Source: Sediminibacillus terrae
Lineage (GTDB): Bacteria; Bacillota; Bacilli; Bacillales; Amphibacillaceae
DNA: 64,000 bases
Direction of reading: 5' to 3'
Assembly (NCBI RefSeq): GCF_009602435.1
Contig: NZ_VZDQ01000011.1
Coordinates: 372,001 to 436,000 of the forward strand
The notes under the pieces are model-generated. The model had not been told where the DNA came from, did not search any database, and saw nothing but the letters and a program-made list of their open reading frames with translations. Shown here piece by piece: positions 16,600 to 24,483 of this stretch. The translations under genes and the position numbers were made by a program. How positions within the stretch are numbered: position 1 is the stretch's first letter; each line of letters opens with the position of its first letter.

Positions 16600-17664
16600 C
16601 TATTTTTCTTGGAAGCCTGGTCTCCTGTTCGTAAGGTTCAAATCAGCGGCAGGCCTTTTCTGACTGCCCTTTCGGGTGCTTTTAATTTCTTTGAAGCTAA
16701 CAAACGTTTTGCTTTGCTCATCATACAAACGAAAACGCAGGGATTCCAGACTCGACAGAAAAGTTATGGTTGTTGCTTTTTGCAATGGTGGAGTGGACGT
16801 ATGTGCCTCTTCCAGAAAATAATTCGGGACACGCGGATTCAAATGATGAACGTGATGAAAACCGATGCTCCCTGTTATCCACTGAATCACCTTCGGCAGT
16901 TTGTAGTAGGAACTTCCGTCTACAGCAGCCTTTACGTAATCCCACTCTGCTTCATTCTCAAAATAAGAATCTTCAAATTGATGCTGCACATAGAAAAGCC
17001 AAATACCCAGAGCCCCTGATACAAACAAAATGGTGCCTTGGATGATCAGCAGTGCTTCCCAGCCGATTGCCCAAAGCAGCAATCCATAGATGACCACCAA
17101 TGAAGCATTGATCAAATAAGTGTTTAAACGTTCTTTTCGCCTTGCTCCCTTGCGATTGAACCGATTATCAATCAGGAATAAAAAGATCGGACCGAGGCCG
17201 AACATCACCAAAGGATTGCGATACAATCTATAAGAAAGCCTTTGCCAGAACGAAGCTTTCCTATACTCTTCCACTGTCATCACCCACATATCTCCTGTTC
17301 CTCGTTTATCCAAATTGCCACTCGTAGCATGATGGATGGAGTGGCTTCTTTTCCACTTTTCAAACGCAAAATGGGTAATAATACCGGTCAGGGTTCCCAG
17401 GATACGATTGGCTTTTTTGTTTTGGAAAAAAGATTGGTGGGCGCAGTCATGAAAGATAATGAACATCCGTACCACAAAACCCGCTGCGACAATTGCCAAT
17501 GGGATGGTCAGCCAAATGGATACAGACAGACTTTGGTATGCCAAAAACCACAGGATAAAGAAGGCCGGTATTGTATTCAATAATTGTATAACACTCGATT
17601 TTTTGTCCGCTTTTCCATATGAAGCGACATTTTTTCTTAATTCCGCCGTTTTTTGTTTACTCAT
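16600..17664 (-). CDS. des: acyl-lipid delta-5 type fatty acid desaturase
   Basis: A 354-residue membrane desaturase. All three histidine boxes are present: HDCAHQSFF, RSHSIHHATSGN and FHHVHHLNPRVPNYF, with four or five hydrophobic helices between them. In B. subtilis this enzyme desaturates membrane phospholipid acyl chains after cold shock under DesKR. ATG 17664 follows TTGAGGAGG; the longer frame has no site. A dyad at 17780-17793 upstream is a probable DesR site. Confidence 0.95.
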   Translation of the reverse strand: MSKQKTAELRKNVASYGKADKKSSVIQLLNTIPAFFILWFLAYQSLSVSIWLTIPLAIVAAGFVVRMFIIFHDCAHQSFFQNKKANRILGTLTGIITHFAFEKWKRSHSIHHATSGNLDKRGTGDMWVMTVEEYRKASFWQRLSYRLYRNPLVMFGLGPIFLFLIDNRFNRKGARRKERLNTYLINASLVVIYGLLLWAIGWEALLIIQGTILFVSGALGIWLFYVQHQFEDSYFENEAEWDYVKAAVDGSSYYKLPKVIQWITGSIGFHHVHHLNPRVPNYFLEEAHTSTPPLQKATTITFLSSLESLRFRLYDEQSKTFVSFKEIKSTRKGSQKRPAADLNLTNRRPGFQEK

Positions 17665-17779
17665 TGTTTTCCTCCTCAAGCATGTTTGTCCATGCTTTTT
17701 CTGGGATAAACCGCTTAGCTTATCTCCATCGTAGAGGAAAACAACGATGATAAACAGACACAAACGTCAAGTCCCCTAC

Positions 17780-17793
17780 ATGACATTTGTCAT
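17780..17793 (-). promoter_or_regulatory. probable DesR binding dyad upstream of des
   Basis: ATGACATTTGTCAT is a perfect inverted repeat (ATGACA/TGTCAT, 2-nt spacer). It ends 9 nt before a TTGACG (17765-17770), a likely -35, the right place for a response-regulator activator. Assignment to DesR rests on context. Confidence 0.5.
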
Positions 17794-17838
17794 ACAGCCC
17801 GCAATTTACGCCTATTACCAGAAGCATAACAGACTCTT

Positions 17839-18780
17839 CTACCTGACCGTATTGGTTAAATACGTTGCATAAGTGGAAAGACTGTCGATATCAGACATAT
17901 CTTCCGAGAATAGCGGGACATAACATAGCTTTTTATTGAAAAAAATGCTCGCTATTTCATCCAGATAAGGTTGCTCAATTTGCTTGCGCTTATAATAAAA
18001 TTCACCGTCAGCATTTTCCGGCAGCACCTTATTGACAACCAACGCGTCAATATGGATATGAAAAGGGCTTAACTGAGCGATAGCTTTCTTCGTTTCTTCG
18101 ATGGGTAGCTTTTCCGGATTGAGGACGAAAAGAAAACCTGTCTCCTCCTTATCAAGCAACACTTTCCGTGCATGTTCGAACTTTTGTCTCCGCTTCATTA
18201 AGACATCGAATATTGGATCCTCGACTGGCTCTCCATCATGTAACAGCTGGCTATAGTTTTCATTTGTCTTGCGTCTCCGCTCCAACATACCATCCATCCA
18301 CACCCCCATCAGCTCCGGAAGACTAAGAAGCCTGACAGTATGTCCGGTCGGCGCTGTGTCAAAAATTATTTGATCGAAGTTTTCCCGCTCCTCCAGAATG
18401 ATGGACACCATACGATCGAATAAGGCAGCTTCCTCGGCACCTGGCGACGTTTTTGCCATATCCATTTGCCTGTTCACTTCTTCGACAAGGTTCGATTTCA
18501 CTAACCCGGAAAGGTTGTCCTTTACACTTTTAATGTAAGCTTCTGCCTCTTTAGCGGCATCTATCTCTAGTACGGTCAAACAATCAGTGACACACATGGT
18601 TTCTGTACCGTTTTTACGATTAAAGATATCTCCCAAATTATGGGCAGGATCAGTGGAGACAAGCAATACTTGTTTACCTTCCTCTGCAACTGCATATGCC
18701 AGGGAAGCAGCTGTTGTCGACTTGCCGACCCCTCCTTTGCCACCTACAAACAAAATCGGTTTTTGCCATATGTCATTCAT
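17839..18780 (-). CDS. ArsA/Get3 family ATPase
   Basis: A 313-residue single-domain ATPase of the ArsA/Get3 (TRC40) group. The deviant Walker A is ILFVGGKGGVGKSTTAASLAYA with the signature Lys, switch I is STDPAHNLGDIF, and switch II is IIFDTAPTGHTVRLLSLPELM. Only one ATPase half is present, so it would work as a homodimer. No ArsB or arsenic operon gene is nearby. It is 15 nt downstream of a cory-CC-star gene, a pairing that suggests a shared but uncharacterised role. ATG 18780 follows GAGGG at 7 nt. Confidence 0.9.
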   Translation of the reverse strand: MNDIWQKPILFVGGKGGVGKSTTAASLAYAVAEEGKQVLLVSTDPAHNLGDIFNRKNGTETMCVTDCLTVLEIDAAKEAEAYIKSVKDNLSGLVKSNLVEEVNRQMDMAKTSPGAEEAALFDRMVSIILEERENFDQIIFDTAPTGHTVRLLSLPELMGVWMDGMLERRRKTNENYSQLLHDGEPVEDPIFDVLMKRRQKFEHARKVLLDKEETGFLFVLNPEKLPIEETKKAIAQLSPFHIHIDALVVNKVLPENADGEFYYKRKQIEQPYLDEIASIFFNKKLCYVPLFSEDMSDIDSLSTYATYLTNTVR

Positions 18781-18795
18781 TATCAATCCCTCTTT

Positions 18796-19056
18796 TCAGC
18801 AACAGCGGATACCGTCCAGCGGAGACTTTTCCATGCCCATCCGCAGATGCCAGTCATGGAACTTTTCCAGCATATATGGATACAATTCAAGCGTGTAATA
18901 GTACACAGGATTAGGAATCCCCACCATTTCCGAATAAAGCAGCAGCATAAACAAGTCGTCTTCATCCCGTAATTCTCTTGCTACTTCGCTGCGATGCGGA
19001 AGACTTAACATTTCATCGTACCACTGAATCAATGTTTTAAGTTTGTCCTTCATCAT
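18796..19056 (-). CDS. cory-CC-star family protein
   Basis: An 86-residue acidic, helical protein beginning MMKDKLKTLIQWYDEML and ending GIRCC just before the stop codon, the hallmark of the cory-CC-star proteins. It also has a conserved-looking aromatic stretch NPVYYYTLELYPYMLEKFHDWH. Family members are found beside ArsA-like ATPases, exactly as here. Metal or thiol handling by the terminal Cys pair is a reasonable guess, not shown. GGAGG stands before the tandem ATG codons. The upstream frame runs into a dispersed repeat and is not part of the gene. Confidence 0.82.
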   Translation of the reverse strand: MMKDKLKTLIQWYDEMLSLPHRSEVARELRDEDDLFMLLLYSEMVGIPNPVYYYTLELYPYMLEKFHDWHLRMGMEKSPLDGIRCC

Positions 19057-19082
19057 CTTTTTCCTCCGTTCCTTACTAAGAA

Positions 19083-19175
19083 ATGCGCAAGCGCCTGTCG
19101 AAAAGAATAATGTTAAATTCACCGCGTCCTGCGGCAACACCTGCATGGCCCACATCATGCGGACCTACGAAAGCT
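19083..19175 (+). repeat. family-C dispersed repeat, copy 1
   Basis: Shares CGCAAGCGCCTGT, GCGGCAACACCTGC and CATCATGCGGACCT with a copy at about 32023-32100 (CGCAAGCGCCTGT, GCAGCAACCCCTGC, CATCATGTGGGCCT). It sits directly upstream of the cory-CC-star gene. Confidence 0.6.
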
Positions 19176-19189
19176 TGAAGAGGCGGTCT

Positions 19190-19224
19190 TAAGGGGGCAG
19201 GAATCCCCCCTTAAAAAAGCCTTT
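19190..19224. repeat. inverted repeat after cstA
   Basis: CTTAAGGGGG and CCCCCTTAA form a strong GC stem between the cstA stop and the family-C repeat. It lacks a following U tract on either strand, so it is more likely an mRNA-end stabiliser or part of a repeat than a standard terminator. Confidence 0.45.
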
Positions 19225-19264
19225 TTTCAAACAACCGTTCTCTAAAGCAGAAGGATCCTCTCTA

Positions 19265-20989
19265 TTATGCTTGGTCTATGCGGTTTTTGGTCAAAGTGGA
19301 GATAGCAGTGATGATAATCCAGACGGCAAACACAAAAATGACTGCTCCCAGAACAAATAAAAGCATATTTGCATCGGAACCAAACCACGACCATTGGAAA
19401 AGCACTTGATTGAACATCGCTAAAAGTGTCATAACCAGGAGAAATACCATGGGAATCAGTGTAACCAGAAAGTTCCTGCCCTGCCGTTTCAGCCAGATGG
19501 AGATCAACAGCAAGCTGATACCCGCCAGCAGCTGATTGGATGTCCCGAACAGCGGCCATAGCAAATACCCACCGGAGCCGAACCCTTTGGATCCTTCCGG
19601 CAGAAGGACAAGCACGGCACTAAGAATGACAGCGATGCTTGTCGCTACATGCATCCTTGACAACGCAGGGATTTTATATTCGACGCCGAGTTCTGCAATG
19701 ATATAGCGCATCAATCTTACCGAAGTATCGAGTGTTGTCGCTGCAAAACTGACGACAATGATCGAGACGATCGTGGTGGCGATTCCGGGCGGGATTGCCA
19801 GCCCGCTTGCCAATTGACTCGCACCTTCGATAAAGTTCCCGAGCCCGGTTGCATTCGCCTGGGCAAAACTGGAATAGGTAGCCGTGAAGTCACCAGCCGA
19901 TGGAAACAGGGTGATGACAGCCAGAATCGATACTAATGCAAGTGCACCTTCGCCGACGGCTCCAAAATATCCGACAAAACGAGCGTCCGTTTCTTTGTCC
20001 AGCTGTTTGGAAGATGTTCCGGAAGAAACCAATCCATGAAACCCCGAAATAGCACCACAGGCAACCGTTATGAACAAGAGTGGAAACCAGGAAACATCGC
20101 CGGCCGAACTTGCGGCAGGGGCTGTCACCTCCGGATTGGTGAACAACAGGCCGAGATATAGGATGGCCATTCCGACTACCAACTGATGGGAGTTGATATA
20201 ATCACGGGGCTGCAGTAATTTCCAGACAGGAAGCGTCGAAGCTATATAGACATAAACCATTAAAATCACAATCCAGATTAGAAAAGCACTGGAAACGGCA
20301 CCCATTCCGAACAAGCCCGCCGCACCTTCTCCTCCGAAATAGCCAACGACATCGATTTGCAGGACCTGTACATTGCTGGATAGAATCGCCAGACCATACA
20401 TGACCACGAGCGCTATGACAGATGGCAAAAGCATATTTGTTTTTCCTTTATATACAGCATAGCCAATCCAAATCGCCAGTGGAATTTGAATGAAAACCGG
20501 AAGCACACTAGCGGGATAAGAAATAAACAGATTCGAAATTACCCAGGCGAAGACGGCATTGATCATTAAAACTAAAATCAAAATGATAAACAAAAATAGT
20601 AGTTTTGCTTTTTTACCGATTAATCGATGGGCAAGTGTTCCGATCGACTGGCCTTTATTCCTGACCGACAAAACCAAGGTTCCGAAGTCATGAACACCCG
20701 CTGCAAAAACGGTCCCAAGAACAACCCACAGAAACGCAGGCAGCCAGCCCCAGTACACCGCAATGGCGGGTCCGAGAATCGGTGCGGCCCCGGCAACAGA
20801 TGTGAAATGATGCCCCCAGACAACATATTTGTTGGTCGGGACAAAATCGACACCGTCTTTATACTGGTGTGCGGGGGTCACATAATTCGGATCAAGCCGA
20901 TAAATTTTTTCGGCAACAAACTTCGAGTAAAAACGGTAACCAAGAATGAAGATAATGATTCCAATTGCAGCAACTAGCAAACTGCTCAA
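19265..20989 (-). CDS. cstA: CstA family carbon-starvation transporter
   Basis: A 574-residue polytopic membrane protein with about 16 hydrophobic helices. Family landmarks include VVWGHHFTSVAGAAPILGPAIAVYWGWLPAFLWVVLG, GVHDFGTLVLSVRNKG and GFHGLVSSGTSSKQLDKETDARFVGYFG. CstA/BtsT proteins import pyruvate or peptides under carbon limitation. I start at TTG 20989, 8 nt after AGGGAGG; a GTG at 21007 has no usable site. A perfect cre lies upstream at 21050-21063, fitting catabolite repression. The motif-level call is firm, the substrate less so. Confidence 0.9.
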   Translation of the reverse strand: MSSLLVAAIGIIIFILGYRFYSKFVAEKIYRLDPNYVTPAHQYKDGVDFVPTNKYVVWGHHFTSVAGAAPILGPAIAVYWGWLPAFLWVVLGTVFAAGVHDFGTLVLSVRNKGQSIGTLAHRLIGKKAKLLFLFIILILVLMINAVFAWVISNLFISYPASVLPVFIQIPLAIWIGYAVYKGKTNMLLPSVIALVVMYGLAILSSNVQVLQIDVVGYFGGEGAAGLFGMGAVSSAFLIWIVILMVYVYIASTLPVWKLLQPRDYINSHQLVVGMAILYLGLLFTNPEVTAPAASSAGDVSWFPLLFITVACGAISGFHGLVSSGTSSKQLDKETDARFVGYFGAVGEGALALVSILAVITLFPSAGDFTATYSSFAQANATGLGNFIEGASQLASGLAIPPGIATTIVSIIVVSFAATTLDTSVRLMRYIIAELGVEYKIPALSRMHVATSIAVILSAVLVLLPEGSKGFGSGGYLLWPLFGTSNQLLAGISLLLISIWLKRQGRNFLVTLIPMVFLLVMTLLAMFNQVLFQWSWFGSDANMLLFVLGAVIFVFAVWIIITAISTLTKNRIDQA

Positions 20990-21049
20990 TGAAAAGCCCT
21001 CCCTCACCTTTTTTATAGTGGCTCTTACGTATTCCTTATCAACTATATG

Positions 21050-21063
21050 TGTAAGCGTTTACT
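21050..21063 (-). promoter_or_regulatory. cre (CcpA site) upstream of cstA
   Basis: TGTAAGCGTTTACT matches the consensus TGWAARCGYTWNCW at all 14 positions. It lies 60 bp before the cstA start, so CcpA should repress cstA on glucose. Confidence 0.75.
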
Positions 21064-21322
21064 TGGATGCTGGTTTCAGCTTAAAAAAAGTTAGAAAAAA
21101 ATACAAGCAATTCACCTGAGTATTCCTTCAGTTCAGGTCGGTGAGAGGCCATCAATTGTAAGAAGAGCGCTGATGTAAAGCTGATTACTGTGCAGATTTT
21201 TTTATGCAAAGCTTTTGGCATGCTTTTCAATTTGAGTATTTTGGCCTGGTCGCAAACACATGCAAACTTCCTGGGAAGAAAGGCAGTAACGAGATATTCT
21301 ATCGAAGACAATAAATTCCTGC

Positions 21323-21364
21323 AAAAAAATACAAGCGGTCCCTCCAGAAGGGGACCGCTTGTAT
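21323..21364 (-). terminator. terminator of licT
   Basis: ATACAAGCGGTCCC pairs with GGGACCGCTTGTAT and the minus strand continues with seven T residues. It isolates licT from cstA. Confidence 0.92.
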
Positions 21365-21381
21365 ACATCTTGCTTTTTCAA

Positions 21382-22248
21382 TCAATCGGAAGGATTGGCA
21401 TTCATATCATGCCGATTGGTGACACGGTGAATGTGAAGCGTTAAATAAATGATTTCGTCCTTTGTCACATACCAGTCATAGTTTGTTTCCACAAAAGCAG
21501 CGACCTTTTGGCTGCACAAAAATGCTTTATGGTATTTCTTTTTCACTTGCTCGTATAAAAAGTTATCCGAATGCTCGACGGGAGCCCTTTCTTCTCGTAC
21601 CGACCGCAGCGCGAAAAAACGCAAATGGGTCAGAAAGCGTTCATAGTTAATGGAGCTTTCATCTAATTCAATTTGAAAATAATATTTGACGATATTCAAG
21701 ATGTTGTTGACCATCTTCGTCATTTTCACGGTGGCTTCCATGCTCTCCCCTGATAACTGACTATTGACCAAATGAAGGGCGATGGAACCTGCCTCATCCT
21801 CTTCCAGTCTCACACCAATTGATTTTTCTATTAAATCAAGCGATGCCATCGCTACCTGAAATTCCTGTTTATAATATTTTCTGATTTCCCATAGTAAGGC
21901 ATTTGGAAGATGGATTCCCTGCTTATACCTGCTGATGGCAAAACTCAGATGATCGGTCAATGCAACGTAAATATAGTCATCAAGTTTATAAGGAAGCCGT
22001 GTTTTTGCATAATCGATGATTTGGTAAGACAGATCAAAGTACTCCTCCGGGATCTCACTAAGCAATTCGGCGAGCTTGTCTGATACCCCCTGATTTTCCA
22101 GTACAAATGTCTTTTCCACCTTGTCTGGATCTACAGGATCACCAGGCCTTTTTTTAAACGCCAAACCCCTTCCCATCACAACCATTTCCTGACCATGCTT
22201 ATTTTCTGTCAATACGACATTATTGTTAAAGACTTTTTTTATTTCCAT
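21382..22248 (-). CDS. licT: LicT/BglG-type PRD transcriptional antiterminator
   Basis: A 288-residue antiterminator: RNA-binding CAT domain (residues 1-55, MEIKKVFNNNVVLTENKHGQ, VMGRGLAFKKRPGD) and two PTS regulation domains, PRD1 (~65-170, with LTDHLSFAISR) and PRD2 (~171-280, with YLTLHIHRVTNRHD). Such proteins bind RAT hairpins of sugar PTS operons and are gated by phosphorylation from HPr and EIIB. Its own leader carries a RAT and terminator, so it is autoregulated. No PTS or beta-glucosidase gene is adjacent, so the target operon must be elsewhere. The specific sugar is inferred from RAT similarity to beta-glucoside systems. Confidence 0.9.
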   Translation of the reverse strand: MEIKKVFNNNVVLTENKHGQEMVVMGRGLAFKKRPGDPVDPDKVEKTFVLENQGVSDKLAELLSEIPEEYFDLSYQIIDYAKTRLPYKLDDYIYVALTDHLSFAISRYKQGIHLPNALLWEIRKYYKQEFQVAMASLDLIEKSIGVRLEEDEAGSIALHLVNSQLSGESMEATVKMTKMVNNILNIVKYYFQIELDESSINYERFLTHLRFFALRSVREERAPVEHSDNFLYEQVKKKYHKAFLCSQKVAAFVETNYDWYVTKDEIIYLTLHIHRVTNRHDMNANPSD

Positions 22249-22303
22249 AATCGCTCGCCCTCAATAAGTAAATGAATGATAAAAAGAAAAACGCTACTAT
22301 ACT

Positions 22304-22389
22304 AAAAAAAACCTAAATTCGGGTATAAATATCCCTTTCAGAATACTTTACCACAAACTCAGGTTTTGCCTGCCGAACAGTAACAATCC
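22304..22389 (-). promoter_or_regulatory. RAT antiterminator site overlapping a leader terminator
   Basis: The minus strand at 22361-22389 reads GGATTGTTACTG, a short loop, then GCAGGCAAAACCT, the 29-nt ribonucleic antiterminator of the BglG/LicT family. Its 3' part (AAACCTGAGTT) is also the left arm of a terminator whose right arm AATTTAGGTTTTTTTT lies at about 22304-22319. Binding of LicT to the RAT would block the terminator in front of licT. Confidence 0.9.
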
Positions 22390-22402
22390 ATTACTATTAA
22401 AT

Positions 22403-22416
22403 TGTTAGCGGTTTCT
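22403..22416 (-). promoter_or_regulatory. cre-like site upstream of licT
   Basis: AGAAACCGCTAACA on the minus strand fits the cre consensus except at two positions. It falls between a weak -35-like TTAATG and a -10-like TTTAAT, a placement suited to CcpA repression. Confidence 0.45.
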
Positions 22417-22512
22417 TTCATTAAAACATACGCAATGAACAGTGTCAATGATTAAGATAAGACAATCGGACTAGAAAGGTGTCCCCCCCTGACATGCCCA
22501 AGGGGGACTTAT

Positions 22513-23934
22513 TCAGTTGTTATCTCCTTGTTGTTTCGATTCATCAGCTTCCGGCTTCGTATTTTTGATAAAAAAGGACAACAGCAATCCCAGCAAGGAT
22601 AACAAAGAAACAACCAAAAATGCCATGTTCGCTCCGTGTATGTCCGGGTAAGCAATTTCCGGCCTGGACGCCGCATTGGAGGCTGAAGTCGTCATGACGG
22701 TGACCAGGATGGCCGTTCCGACAGAGGCGGCAATTTGTCTCATTGTATTGTCCATTGCGGCCCCATGCGGAATCAACCGTTGCGGCAGCTGATTCAATCC
22801 TGCAGTAGCTATCGGCATCATGACCATCGAGAGGCCAAACATACGGATGCTATACATGATCGTCAGAAAGCTGAAGGAGGTGGCGGTATCCAGGCTGGAA
22901 AATGCAAAGGAAGACCCCGTAATGATAGTCAGTCCGGTGATCGCCAGCCAGCGTGCACCCACTTTATCAAAAATCCTGCCGGTCACAGGCGACATAAAGC
23001 CGGTGATCAGCGCACCCGGAAGTAATGCCAGACCTGCCTCGAATGCACTGAATTCCCGCATATTTTGCATATATAGCGGGATAATGGTCTCTACACCGAT
23101 TAACCCCATGAATACAATCATTCCTACCATGACAGCTAGTGGGAAAATCGGATATTTAAAGACCCGGAATTCCAGCATTGGATGTTCGAGCCGGAGCTGC
23201 CTGCTGATAAACAGGACCAGGGCGACAATTCCGACTCCGAGCGAGACTACGGTAAGCGCTGCAAACCAGCCGTTGTTCCCCGCACTCGTAAATCCATAAA
23301 GCAAGCTGCCGAACCCTAGTGACGATAAGATAATCGAAAGGATATCGACCCGCGGCCTGCTTACTTCGGTCACATTTCTCATGGCAAATATAGCCACTAC
23401 GATGTCAATGATGGCAATCGGCAAAATAATGAAAAACAATAGCCGCCAGGAATAGTGAGAAGTAATCCAGCCGGACAAGGCAGGGCCGATTGCAGGTGCA
23501 AACGAAATAACAAGTCCGATCAGCCCCATCGCTGCTCCGCGTTTGTTAACAGGGAATATCATCAGAAACACTGTCTGCATCAACGGCAGCATGACCCCTG
23601 CCCCCGCTGACTGAATCACCCGGCCAAGCAGTAAAAGGGAAAAGTTGGGAGACAGCCCGGCAACCAAAGTTCCGAATGCAAACACACTCATGGCCGTGAT
23701 GAATAACTGTCTTGTCGTAAATCGTTCTAGTAAAAAGGCACTGACAGGAATCATGATTCCGTTGACAAGCATAAAAACAGTGGTGAGCCACTGCCCGGTG
23801 TTTGCCGATATTCCCATCTCCTCCATGATCGGTGGTATGGCAGTAATCATCAATGTTTGATTAAGGATGGCAATGAAAGCCCCGGCCAGCAGCAGGGCCA
23901 CAATTGTCGATCTCTTGTAGCTGTTTGTTGTCAT
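22513..23934 (-). CDS. DHA2 family multidrug efflux MFS transporter
   Basis: A 473-residue exporter of the 14-helix EmrB/QacA type. It shows the motif C region GLVISFAPAIGPALSGWI, the DHA2-typical LNQTLMITAIPPIMEEMG, and QWLTTVFMLVNGIMIPVSAFLLERFTTRQLF. It is a close paralogue of the exporter at 32203-33678, with the same landmarks in the same order. Unlike that copy it has no regulator next to it. ATG 23934 follows AAAGGAAG; the longer frame adds an unlikely Arg/Lys-rich leader. Substrate unknown. Confidence 0.9.
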   Translation of the reverse strand: MTTNSYKRSTIVALLLAGAFIAILNQTLMITAIPPIMEEMGISANTGQWLTTVFMLVNGIMIPVSAFLLERFTTRQLFITAMSVFAFGTLVAGLSPNFSLLLLGRVIQSAGAGVMLPLMQTVFLMIFPVNKRGAAMGLIGLVISFAPAIGPALSGWITSHYSWRLLFFIILPIAIIDIVVAIFAMRNVTEVSRPRVDILSIILSSLGFGSLLYGFTSAGNNGWFAALTVVSLGVGIVALVLFISRQLRLEHPMLEFRVFKYPIFPLAVMVGMIVFMGLIGVETIIPLYMQNMREFSAFEAGLALLPGALITGFMSPVTGRIFDKVGARWLAITGLTIITGSSFAFSSLDTATSFSFLTIMYSIRMFGLSMVMMPIATAGLNQLPQRLIPHGAAMDNTMRQIAASVGTAILVTVMTTSASNAASRPEIAYPDIHGANMAFLVVSLLSLLGLLLSFFIKNTKPEADESKQQGDNN

Positions 23935-24237
23935 CTTTTTCTTCCTTTCTCGTTTCGCCGGCCGGGTTGTCCGGTCTGTCATCTATGTATTTGCTTTCGC
24001 TCCCCGATTCACCTCAATAGATTACCTGATTTCCTAAAGGAATTCTATTATAGAGACTTAAAATTCACGACTTTTTTAAAAAACAAAAAAGAAGTCTTGA
24101 ATCCTCTAAGCAATAGGGACTGCAGCCTGAGAGCATCATACCGGCATTTCATTTATCCTGTTAGACAAAAAAAGAAAGTGACCGGGACAAAATAGGCAAC
24201 ACAGAAACCGTACAAGAAGAGAAGAAACGCCATCCAT

Positions 24238-24345
24238 GGAGACAAGGTACGCAGAAGCAGGCGGGATGAGCGTGAGCTGAAGATCCACTTTGCAAAGCGG
24301 TTTTCTATGCGGAAAGTGAAGTGCCTCGCCGGAGTGGAGCGTTGC
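24238..24345 (-). repeat. family-A dispersed repeat, degenerate copy
   Basis: AAGGTACGCAGAAGCAGGCG, GAGCTGAAGATCCACTTTGC and AAGCGGTTTTCTATGCGGAA align with the inverted-orientation copies at 13046 and 53486; the outer part is diverged. Confidence 0.6.
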
Positions 24346-24393
24346 GGGTTACATAATAGAAGGGTTGAACAGTTTCCTTTTTTGTAATCAAAA

Positions 24394-24427
24394 TAAACCG
24401 AACGGGTTCGATACCTCGTTCGGTTTA
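24394..24427 (-). terminator. family-B hairpin terminator of the symporter gene
   Basis: AAACCGAACG pairs with CGTTCGGTTT; the minus strand continues TTTATTTTG. It lies about 60 nt past the symporter stop. Confidence 0.7.
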
Positions 24428-24483
24428 TCACTTATATTCTTTGCTTTAATTCGAACTAAATCAGACAGGTATTCTTTCCCTTT

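Larger units (their letters stand above)
21008..21381. other. spacer between cstA and licT
   Basis: It holds the cstA promoter area with a cre site (21050-21063), about 250 bp with no feature I recognise, and the strong licT terminator (21323-21364). No gene is supported. Confidence 0.6.
23935..24483. other. 549-bp spacer with repeats
   Basis: Contains a family-A repeat relative (24238-24345) and the family-B hairpin that ends the symporter gene (24394-24427). The first 300 bp hold the exporter's upstream region with no site I can name. No gene supported. Confidence 0.6.

Noticed and set aside
17839-19056. Arsenic resistance operon
   Set aside because: The ATPase is ArsA-like, but no arsB, arsC, arsD or arsR-type gene is adjacent.
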